Positions 1-5,592 of a DNA stretch of 6,677 nucleotides are shown here, one piece after another. The DNA comes from DASVFB01 sp045806505 (GTDB lineage: Bacteria; Actinomycetota; Thermoleophilia; Gaiellales; Gaiellaceae). The stretch covers positions 1 through 6,677 of the forward strand of contig JBJMJE010000347.1 in the NCBI GenBank assembly GCA_045806505.1, read 5' to 3'. The translations under genes and the position numbers were made by a program. The notes beneath the pieces are model-generated. The model saw nothing but the letters and a program-made list of their open reading frames with translations, did not search any database and had not been told where the DNA came from. How positions within the stretch are numbered: the first letter of the stretch is position 1; each line of letters opens with the position of its first letter.

Positions 1-1
1 C

Positions 2-757
2 AGTGGGTTCTACTCGCTCCTCGAGGACGTCGAAGAGGTCGCCGTCGACACTCCGTACGGATCGCCTTCGGCGCCGGTCACGATCGGGGACATCGGCGGC
101 AAGCGCGTCGCGTTCCTGCCGCGGCACGGCCGCTCGCACGAGCTGCCGCCCGGCCAGATCAACTACCGAGCGAACGTGTGGGCGATGAAGGAGCTCGGCG
201 TCCGCCGGATCATCGGCCCGAACGCGTCGGGTGCGCTGAAGGCCGACCTCGAGCTCGGCGAGTTCGTCGTCTGCGACCAGTTCGTCGACCGGACGTACGG
301 CCGCAAGGACACCTTCTACGAAGGCCCCGAGACGACGCACGTATCGGCAGCCGACCCCTTCTGTCCCGAGCTGCGCAGCATCCTCGTCGAGACTGCGCTC
401 GAGCTCGGCATTTCGGTGCGTGACGGCGGCACCGTCGTCGTCATCAACGGCCCGCGTTTCTCGACGCGGGCGGAGTCGCGCTGGTTCCAGGACGCCGGCT
501 GGGACACGATCAACATGACCGCCTACCCGGAGGGCTATCTCGCACGGGAGCTCGAGCTCTGTTACGCGAACATCTCGATGGTCACCGACCACGACGTCGG
601 CGTGGAGGGCGCGCCTCCCGTGTCCCACCACGACGTGCTCAGCGTCTTCAACGAGAACAACGAGAAGCTCCGGGCGCTTCTCCTTGCGGCTGTGCCGAAG
701 ATCGGCCCGCAGCCGGAGGACGTTTGTTCAACCGCGCTGGAAGGTGCTCGTATCTAG
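2..757 (+). CDS. mtnP: S-methyl-5'-thioadenosine phosphorylase / purine nucleoside phosphorylase, 5'-truncated
   Basis: Cytosolic enzyme that splits 5'-methylthioadenosine (or a related 6-aminopurine nucleoside) with phosphate into the free base and a ribose-1-phosphate, serving methionine and purine salvage. The reading frame is open from base 2, and 251 residues are present. The first visible residues, SGFYSL, match the phosphate-binding IGG(S/T)G start of the family, so only about 10-20 residues are missing. Other family landmarks are RHGRSH (about 122-139), INYRAN (about 155-172), GPRFSTRAES (449-478) and INMTAYPE (509-532, with the ribose-contacting Met). TDHDVG (584-601) keeps the two Asp residues that read a 6-amino group in methylthioadenosine phosphorylases; inosine/guanosine enzymes carry Asn there. 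The human enzyme has TVPE where this one has AYPE, so exact substrate preference is open. The gene ends with TAG followed directly by a second TAG. Family assignment is firm; the choice between MTA and general purine substrate is less so. Confidence 0.88.
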   Translation, partial: SGFYSLLEDVEEVAVDTPYGSPSAPVTIGDIGGKRVAFLPRHGRSHELPPGQINYRANVWAMKELGVRRIIGPNASGALKADLELGEFVVCDQFVDRTYGRKDTFYEGPETTHVSAADPFCPELRSILVETALELGISVRDGGTVVVINGPRFSTRAESRWFQDAGWDTINMTAYPEGYLARELELCYANISMVTDHDVGVEGAPPVSHHDVLSVFNENNEKLRALLLAAVPKIGPQPEDVCSTALEGARI

Positions 758-832
758 TAGCCTGCCGCGGCGCCGGTTTGTGCGAGCCGGAGCGGCGCAG
801 CAAAGCCGTGACGCCGCCAACTTTGTGAGAGC

Positions 833-837
833 AGGAG
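833..837 (+). promoter_or_regulatory. Ribosome binding site of hppA
   Basis: AGGAG lies four bases before the ATG at 842. It fixes that start, and the protein from it begins directly with the first transmembrane helix region expected for the family. It is the clearest Shine-Dalgarno sequence in the window; both permease genes begin with GTG and lack a comparable site. Confidence 0.8.
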
Positions 838-841
838 ACCG

Positions 842-2878
842 ATGAATTTCTTTACCGACCACGCAGTGTTGTTCGCCCTCGTCTGCGCGCTCGTCGCGAT
901 CGCGTACGGCATCGGGCTCACCTACTGGCTGCTCAAGCAGCCCGACGGCAACGAGCGGATGCGCGAGATCGCGCGCGCCGTGCAGGAAGGGGCTGCCGCG
1001 TACCTCAGGCGCCAGTACACGACGATCGCGGTGGTCGCGATCGTGCCGTTCCTCATCCTCGGCTTCTACAACAAGCTGGGGTGGGGGACTGCCGTCGGCT
1101 TCCTGATCGGCGCGGTGCTCTCGGCGGCTGCCGGCTTCATCGGGATGAACGTCGCCGTGCGGTCGAACGTGCGCACGGCGGAGGCGGCCCGATCCGGCCT
1201 GGGGCCGGCGCTCAATGTCGCGTTCCGCGCCGGCACGGTCACGGGAATGCTCGTCGTCGGCCTCGGCCTGCTCGGCGTCGCCGGTTACTACTGGGTCCTC
1301 ACCGACTGGCTGAACCACTCCCAGGACTCCGCGATCAACGACCTCGTCGGGCTCGCGTTCGGCGGCTCGCTGATCTCGGTCTTCGCGCGTCTCGGCGGCG
1401 GGATCTACACGAAGGCCGCGGACGTCGGCGCCGACCTGGTCGGAAAGATCGAGGCCGGCATCCCGGAGGACGACCCCCGCAACCCCGCGGTGATCGCGGA
1501 CAACGTCGGCGACAACGTCGGCGATTGCGCCGGCATGGCGGCCGACCTCTTCGAGACGTACGCGGTGACCGCGGTCGCGGTGATGCTGATCGGCTCGCAC
1601 TTCGAGTCGGCGAACCTCGCGCTGTATCCGCTGGCGCTCGGCGGCATCTCGATCCTCGCCTCGGTGATCGGTAGCTGGTTCGCGCGCGTCGGCCCCGGCG
1701 GCGGGGTCATGAACGCCCTGTACCGCGCGGTGCTCGTCGCGACGGTCCTCTCGGCGATCGGCTTCATCCCGGTGACGATGGGCTTCGACAACGGCAAGTA
1801 CTCGTTCGGCGACCTGTACATCTCCGCGATCGTCGGCCTGATCGTGACGTTCCTGCTCGTCGGGATCACCGAGTTCTACACCGGCACGCGCTGGAGTCCC
1901 GTCAAGTCGATCTCGCGCTCGTCGCAGACGGGTCACGCGACGAACATCATCGAGGGCCTTGCAGTCGGGATGCAGGCGACCGCCGCCCCGGTGATCGTGA
2001 TCGCCGCCGGCATCCTCGTCGCGCACCACTTCGCGCAGCTCTACGGCATCGGCGTCGCCGTCATGGCACAGCTCTCGATGACGGGACTGATCGTCGCGCT
2101 CGACGCGTACGGTCCGGTGACCGACAACGCGGGCGGCATCGCCGAGATGGCCGATCTCCCGGACGAGGTGCGCGCGATCACCGATCCGCTCGATGCGGTC
2201 GGTAACACGACGAAGGCCGTGACGAAGGGCTACGCGATCGGCTCCGCGGCACTTGCCGCGCTCGTCCTCTTCGACTCGTACACGACGGGCCTCGCCGACG
2301 AGGGGCTGCCGTCGCTGTTCAGCCTCGCGGACGCGTGGGTGATCGCCGGCCTGTTCATAGGCGGACTCATGCCGTTCCTGTTCGCGTCGCTGGCGATGCA
2401 GGCGGTCGGACGCGTCGGCGGCGAGGTCGTCCAGGAGGTCAGACGCCAGTTCCGTGAGGATCCGGGCATCATGGAGGGGACGTCGCGACCCGAGTACGGG
2501 CGCGCGATCGACATCGTCACCGGGTCCGCGATCAAGAGCATGCTCGCGCCGGCGCTGATCCCGATCCTGTTCCCGATCATCATCGGGATCATCAGCGCGA
2601 AGATGCTCGGCGGGCTGCTGATCGGCACGATCGTCACCGGCCTCTTCCTCGCGATCGCGATGACGTCGGGCGGCGGGGCCTGGGACAACGCGAAGAAGCT
2701 GATCGAGGACGGCGCCTACGGCGGCAAGGGCTCGGAGGCCCACGCGGCTGCGGTGACGGGCGACACCGTCGGCGACCCGTACAAGGACACCGCCGGCCCG
2801 GCGATCAACCCGATGATCAAGATCACGAACATCGTCGCGATCCTCATCATCCCCCTCATCGTCTCGATCCACGGGTAA
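842..2878 (+). CDS. hppA: Membrane-bound H+-translocating pyrophosphatase, K+-independent type
   Basis: An integral membrane ion pump that hydrolyses pyrophosphate to two phosphates and exports protons, helping build the proton gradient and pulling biosynthetic reactions forward. The 678-residue length is normal for the family, which has about 16 helices. The catalytic motifs are intact: DVGADLVGK at residues 194-202, DNVGDNVGD at 220-228, GPVTDNAGG around Asp428, WDNAKK at 614-619, and GDTVGDPYKDTAGP beginning near 640, with Asp641, Asp645, Lys648 and Asp649. GNTTKAVTKG at 454-463 has Lys458 and Thr461 where K+-dependent enzymes have Ala and Gly, the known marker of K+-independent proton pumps. 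The start is set by AGGAG four bases upstream. The gene follows mtnP by 84 bases and converges on the zinc-ribbon gene 25 bases away. I see no frameshift or lost catalytic residue. Confidence 0.97.
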   Translation: MNFFTDHAVLFALVCALVAIAYGIGLTYWLLKQPDGNERMREIARAVQEGAAAYLRRQYTTIAVVAIVPFLILGFYNKLGWGTAVGFLIGAVLSAAAGFIGMNVAVRSNVRTAEAARSGLGPALNVAFRAGTVTGMLVVGLGLLGVAGYYWVLTDWLNHSQDSAINDLVGLAFGGSLISVFARLGGGIYTKAADVGADLVGKIEAGIPEDDPRNPAVIADNVGDNVGDCAGMAADLFETYAVTAVAVMLIGSHFESANLALYPLALGGISILASVIGSWFARVGPGGGVMNALYRAVLVATVLSAIGFIPVTMGFDNGKYSFGDLYISAIVGLIVTFLLVGITEFYTGTRWSPVKSISRSSQTGHATNIIEGLAVGMQATAAPVIVIAAGILVAHHFAQLYGIGVAVMAQLSMTGLIVALDAYGPVTDNAGGIAEMADLPDEVRAITDPLDAVGNTTKAVTKGYAIGSAALAALVLFDSYTTGLADEGLPSLFSLADAWVIAGLFIGGLMPFLFASLAMQAVGRVGGEVVQEVRRQFREDPGIMEGTSRPEYGRAIDIVTGSAIKSMLAPALIPILFPIIIGIISAKMLGGLLIGTIVTGLFLAIAMTSGGGAWDNAKKLIEDGAYGGKGSEAHAAAVTGDTVGDPYKDTAGPAINPMIKITNIVAILIIPLIVSIHG

Positions 2879-2904
2879 CCGAGCCCGCGGACGGCGGCTC
2901 CGTT
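2877..2904. terminator. Imperfect hairpin between convergent genes, candidate terminator
   Basis: GAGCC (2881-2885) pairs with GGCTC (2896-2900). Inside, GC pairs with GC around a five-base loop after a one-base bulge. Outside, AAC (2877-2879) pairs with GTT (2902-2904) across one mismatch. The structure fills the space between the hppA stop and the stop of the minus-strand gene, where termination is expected. On the plus strand only a short TTT follows, so a classical U-tract is lacking. This is inferred from pairing by eye; no folding energy was calculated. Confidence 0.4.
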
Positions 2905-3260
2905 TACAGGTGGCCGGAGATCATCACGGCGCCGACAACGAGCAGCAGCAGGAGCAGCGCGAACGGCAGATACGCGCGCAACCGGCCACCGCCGGCCGCG
3001 GGCCGCTCGGTCGCCTGATAGGTCGCGCGCACCACGCGGTGGTAATCCTTCATCGAGAGGGACGCCAGGTCCGGCGCGTTCGGAGCGACTCGCCCGGCTG
3101 CCGTGGTCGCGGACACCACCGGCGCCGCCACCGGTGTCGCCTGCGTCTCGGCCGCCGCCGCGGCGCGCTTGGTTCGCGCGCAGTTGGGGCAGCTCGGCGC
3201 ATCCAGTGGGACGACCGACCGGCAGATGGGACACAAAATCTCGAATGCTTGGCTGCTCAT
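2904..3260 (-). CDS. Small zinc-ribbon protein with C-terminal membrane anchor
   Basis: I do not recognise a named family. The 118 residues have three parts. An N-terminal zinc ribbon has CPIC at 10-13 and CPNC at 24-27, so four Cys can bind one zinc. An Ala/Pro/Thr/Val-rich, probably disordered linker spans about 33-63 and leads into a more ordered-looking stretch (DLASLSMKDYHRVVRATYQ, 64-82). A hydrophobic helix at about 97-115 ends three residues before the C-terminus. This predicts a tail-anchored protein with the zinc ribbon in the cytoplasm, perhaps a protein- or nucleic-acid-binding adaptor at the membrane; that role is inference. AGG lies six bases before the ATG, and a good promoter stands upstream. 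The gene runs divergently from the permease. Overlapping frames on the other strand are Arg-rich and lack domains, so this frame is the coding one. Confidence 0.8.
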   Translation of the reverse strand: MSSQAFEILCPICRSVVPLDAPSCPNCARTKRAAAAAETQATPVAAPVVSATTAAGRVAPNAPDLASLSMKDYHRVVRATYQATERPAAGGGRLRAYLPFALLLLLLVVGAVMISGHL

Positions 3261-3296
3261 CGCTTACCTGGAGATGCTTATCGGCAGGTTCACTCC

Positions 3297-3325
3297 ATCG
3301 TATGAGCCGGCGTTGCCACTTCCAA
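3297..3325 (-). promoter_or_regulatory. Sigma-70-type promoter of the zinc-ribbon gene
   Basis: Read on the minus strand, TTGGAA (plus-strand 3325-3320) is followed after exactly 17 bases by TACGAT (3302-3297). Each hexamer matches the consensus at four of six positions, and the second fits TAnnnT. Transcription would start near 3290, giving a leader of about 30 bases that contains the AGG ribosome site. The location directly upstream of a gene otherwise lacking a promoter supports it. Confidence 0.55.
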
Positions 3326-3334
3326 CGGGCTATA

Positions 3335-3373
3335 CCGGCGGTTCGAGCCAGCCGTTCGGCTGGGTCCCGCCGG
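3335..3373. repeat. Nested inverted repeats in the divergent promoter region, candidate operator
   Basis: An inner palindrome, CCAGCCG-TT-CGGCTGG (3348-3363), has perfect seven-base arms. It sits inside a second pair of arms, CCGGCGG (3335-3341) and CCGCCGG (3367-3373). The inner repeat covers the place where the -35 region of the plus-strand permease promoter would lie, about 17-19 bases before TAGAGT. It is also about 20-30 bases behind the minus-strand promoter. A dimeric repressor bound here could affect both genes, but GC-rich DNA produces such repeats by chance more easily than AT-rich DNA. No regulator is encoded nearby. Confidence 0.4.
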
Positions 3374-3379
3374 ACGGAC

Positions 3380-3385
3380 TAGAGT
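3380..3385 (+). promoter_or_regulatory. -10 element of a leaderless permease transcript
   Basis: TAGAGT fits TAnnnT and lies six bases before the GTG at 3392, so transcription would start at or next to the start codon. This is the usual layout of leaderless genes in Actinobacteria. It agrees with the absence of any Shine-Dalgarno sequence before this GTG. The first three bases, TAG, are also an in-frame stop, so translation cannot start further upstream. No convincing -35 hexamer is seen. Confidence 0.55.
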
Positions 3386-3391
3386 CGTCGC

Positions 3392-5278
3392 GTGCCTAGA
3401 CGGAGGCGCCAGCAAGGGCTGGAGCGCGTTCTCGGCACGCCGGCGCTCTTCGCCACGGCGTACGGCAACGTCGGCTCGTCGATCTACTACGCGCTCGGCG
3501 TCACCGCCGCCATCGCGCTCGGACTCACGCCGCTCGTCTTCGTGATCAGCGGCCTGATCTTCGCGGCGACCGCCGCGACGTACGCGGAGGGGACGGTGCT
3601 GTTTCCCGAGGCCGGGGGCTCCGCGTCCTTCGCCAGGCACGCGTTCAACGAGCTCGTGTCGTTTGCCGCCGGCTGGGCGCAGATGCTGAATTACGTCATC
3701 ACGGTGGCCATCTCGGCGTTCTTCGTCCCCCACTACCTGTCGATCTTCTGGGAGCCGCTGCGGACGAACCCGTGGGACATCATCGGCGGCATCGTCGTGA
3801 TCGTCCTGCTGGTGCTCCTGAACATCGTGGGCATCCGCGAGGCGGCGAGCCTGAACATCTTCCTCGCGCTTGTCGACTTCGCGACGCAGCTGCTGCTCGT
3901 CGTGCTCGGCTTCGCGTTGATCTTCAGCCCGCACACGTTGACCTCGAACGTGCACTGGGGCGTTGCGCCGTCGTGGGCCAGCTTCGCGCTCGCGATCCCC
4001 GTCGCCATGATCGCGTACACGGGCATCGAAACCGTCTCGAATCTCGCCGAGGAGGCGCGCGACCCGGTGCGTTCGATCCCGAGCGCGATTCGGTGGGTGG
4101 CGGTCGCCGTCTTCGCGATCTACTTCACGCTGCCGCTCGTCGCGCTCTCGGCGCTACCCGTGTTCAAGGACGCGGCAGGGAACTACGTGACCAAGCTCGG
4201 GCTGCCGCCCGACCGGGGCGGCTTCGAAAACGACCCGGTCCTCGGGCTGGTCGAGAACCTCGGCCTGCACGGGGCGCTGCTCGACGTGGGCAAGGTCTAC
4301 GTCGGCGTTCTCGCCGCGACCATCCTCTTCATCGCCACGAACGCCGGTGTGATCGGCGCCTCGCGCATCACGTACTCGATGTCGACGTACCGCCAGCTGC
4401 CGGAGGTCTTCCGGCGCCTCCACCCGAAGCTGAAGACGCCGTGGCTGTCGCTCCTGGTGTTCGCCGGCGCGCTGCCGATCGTGTTCGTGCTCTCCGGTCA
4501 GGTCGGGTTCCTCGGCCGGATGTACGCGTTCGGCGCGATGCTCTCGTTCACGATCGCGCACGCCTCGGTGATCGCGCTCCGTGTGAAGAAGCCCGACCGG
4601 GAGCTGCCGTGGCGAGCGCGGCCGAACCTCTCGATCCGCGGCGTGAGCTGGCCGCTCTTCGCGATCGTCGGCGGCCTCGGAACCGGCCTCGCGTGGTTCG
4701 TCGTGATCGTGAAGGACGCGCCGACGCGTTATGCCGGTCTCGCCTGGCTCGCCGCCGGCTTCGTCTTCTACCCGCTCTACCGGAGGCACCTGCACGAGCC
4801 GCTTGCGGCCACGGTGCGCGCGCCGATCGTGCTCGGCCCGGCCGCCGCCCTCGAATACCGCAACATCCTCGTGCCGCTCGCGCCCGGGCGGGAGACGGAG
4901 GAGGCGCTCGACGTCGCCTGCCGCCTCGCGACCGAACGCCGTGCGCGTGTCGTGGCGATCGCCGTCGTCGAGGTGCCGCTCGACCTCCCGCTCGACGCGG
5001 CGATGCCGGAGGCCGAGGACGAGGCGAACGAGCTGCTGGATGCGGCGCGTACGCTCGGCGACTCCTACGGCGTCGACGTGCTGGGAAGGCTCGCGCGCGA
5101 CCGGCGCGCCGGCCGCGCGATCGTCCGCGAGGCCGAGCAGCGGAACAGCGAGATCGTCGTCATGGGATCGCCGCGTCGCAGGCAGGCGCGGGCACCCGTC
5201 TTCGGCGACACCACCGACTACGTCCTGAAGCACGCGCACTGCCGCGTCATGGTCGTCGGCGCCCGCGCTGCAGCATGA
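3392..5278 (+). CDS. APC-family permease fused to a C-terminal universal stress protein domain
   Basis: A 628-residue inner-membrane transporter, probably for amino acids or similar organic cations; the substrate cannot be read from sequence. Residues about 14-465 form the APC permease. The helix 1 motif GNVGSSIYY (25-33) resembles the substrate-binding unwound segment of the superfamily, and many hydrophobic helices follow, consistent with 12. From YRNILVPL (489) to about 625 is a USP-like Rossmann domain that should lie in the cytoplasm. Its nucleotide loop is degenerate: G592-S-P-R595, then nine residues, then G605-D-T, where the usual pattern is G-2-G-9-G(S/T). The first-strand Asp (LVPxD) is also absent (LVPLAPG), so ATP binding is doubtful. 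GTG is the start because an in-frame TAG lies 12 bases upstream and the first helix begins about 14 residues in. The stop overlaps the next gene's ATG. The permease call is firm; the substrate is unknown. Confidence 0.93.
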   Translation: MPRRRRQQGLERVLGTPALFATAYGNVGSSIYYALGVTAAIALGLTPLVFVISGLIFAATAATYAEGTVLFPEAGGSASFARHAFNELVSFAAGWAQMLNYVITVAISAFFVPHYLSIFWEPLRTNPWDIIGGIVVIVLLVLLNIVGIREAASLNIFLALVDFATQLLLVVLGFALIFSPHTLTSNVHWGVAPSWASFALAIPVAMIAYTGIETVSNLAEEARDPVRSIPSAIRWVAVAVFAIYFTLPLVALSALPVFKDAAGNYVTKLGLPPDRGGFENDPVLGLVENLGLHGALLDVGKVYVGVLAATILFIATNAGVIGASRITYSMSTYRQLPEVFRRLHPKLKTPWLSLLVFAGALPIVFVLSGQVGFLGRMYAFGAMLSFTIAHASVIALRVKKPDRELPWRARPNLSIRGVSWPLFAIVGGLGTGLAWFVVIVKDAPTRYAGLAWLAAGFVFYPLYRRHLHEPLAATVRAPIVLGPAAALEYRNILVPLAPGRETEEALDVACRLATERRARVVAIAVVEVPLDLPLDAAMPEAEDEANELLDAARTLGDSYGVDVLGRLARDRRAGRAIVREAEQRNSEIVVMGSPRRRQARAPVFGDTTDYVLKHAHCRVMVVGARAAA

Positions 5279-5448
5279 GGAACCTGCACCGGACGGCGAC
5301 GGCGATATTCGCGGTCGCCTTCATCGCCATCGGCTTCGCGCTGCTGATCGTGACGGCCGTGCACGGCGGCGGCTTCGTCGGCTTCGTGCTCGGCGCGCTG
5401 TTCATCGCAGCCGGCGCCGGGCGGCTCTATCTTCTGATGAACAGATGA
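5275..5448 (+). CDS. Small two-helix membrane protein, coupled to the permease
   Basis: A 57-residue protein beginning MRNLHRTATA and ending LYLLMNR. It has two hydrophobic stretches, at about 9-28 and 34-50, joined by a short VHGGG turn, with basic residues at both ends, so both termini are probably cytoplasmic. Its ATG overlaps the permease TGA as ATGA, so ribosomes finishing the permease can restart here; no separate ribosome site is needed. I know no named family or function. The tight coupling suggests an accessory subunit or stability factor for the APC-USP transporter, which is inference. A strong hairpin follows five bases after its TGA. The compact ATGA junction, the hydrophobic pattern and a stop just before a hairpin make it credible despite its size. 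Confidence 0.75.
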   Translation: MRNLHRTATAIFAVAFIAIGFALLIVTAVHGGGFVGFVLGALFIAAGAGRLYLLMNR

Positions 5449-5452
5449 CGTA

Positions 5453-5471
5453 GGCGCGGCTTGGCCGCGCC
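5453..5471 (+). terminator. Perfect 8-bp GC hairpin after the permease operon, candidate intrinsic terminator
   Basis: GGCGCGGC and GCCGCGCC form an uninterrupted eight-base stem around a TTG loop, starting five bases after the stop of the small membrane gene. No T-run follows. Hairpins without U-tracts are often proposed as terminators in high-GC Actinobacteria, but that makes this call uncertain. If it is partial, it would lower expression of the second permease relative to the first. Confidence 0.55.
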
Positions 5472-5517
5472 GTCGTAGCCGAGTTGACGAACCAGCAATC
5501 CCCCGACGGCCTCCAGT

Positions 5518-5588
5518 GGGCACGCGCGCGAAGCGCGCCTGCCCGGTCTTCGTCGCACGAAATGCGAAGCATCTCGAGCGAAAGCGAG
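5518..5588 (+). promoter_or_regulatory. Cluster of three GCGAA(A)GC mini-hairpins, candidate structured leader
   Basis: Three stem-loops follow one another. The first (5518-5544) has arms GGGCA-C-GCGCGC and GCGCGC-C-TGCCC around GAA: eleven pairs with one C-C mismatch. The second (5562-5572) is ATGC-GAA-GCAT. The third (5573-5588) pairs CTC with GAG and GC with GC around GAAA, with a two-base bulge. The tips read GCGAAGC, GCGAAGC and GCGAAAGC, sequences known to make unusually stable mini-hairpins in single-stranded DNA; GAAA is also a GNRA RNA tetraloop. The last stem ends four bases before the GTG at 5593 and takes in the only weak ribosome-site candidate (GAG, 5586-5588). Function as an RNA leader or DNA element is inference. 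Confidence 0.4.
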
Positions 5589-5592
5589 CAGC

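Noticed and set aside
727..756. Possible hppA promoter (TTCAAC, 18 bases, TATCTA) in the end of mtnP
   Set aside because: The -35 match is only three of six, and the sequence is also coding. It is plausible in place but too weak to list as a feature.
770..798. GCGCCG and CGGCGC arms in the mtnP-hppA gap as a terminator
   Set aside because: It has six pairs with a 17-base loop and no T-run. Such arms are common in GC-rich DNA.
728..2872. A 714-codon open frame on the minus strand covering all of hppA
   Set aside because: Its product is dominated by Arg, Asp, Glu and His with no domain or hydrophobic core, as expected from the antisense of GC-ending codons. The plus-strand frame has every catalytic motif of the pyrophosphatase.
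3103..3399. Plus-strand frames across the zinc-ribbon gene and divergent region
   Set aside because: They have no ribosome site or recognisable domain and conflict with the zinc-ribbon frame, which has four spaced Cys, a terminal helix and its own promoter.
4154..5239. A 361-codon minus-strand frame over the APC-USP gene, and a similar 221-codon one at 3290-3955
   Set aside because: Both are low-complexity, charge-rich antisense shadows of the permease. The second also spans the divergent promoter region.
3772..5448. A long plus-strand frame of which only the end is the small membrane gene
   Set aside because: Before 5275 it is the +1-shifted, Arg-rich reading of permease DNA. Only the part from the ATG at 5275 looks like a protein.
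5484..5489. TTGACG as a -35 box for the second permease
   Set aside because: It matches five of six, but no TAnnnT element lies 16-18 bases downstream, so a promoter cannot be supported.
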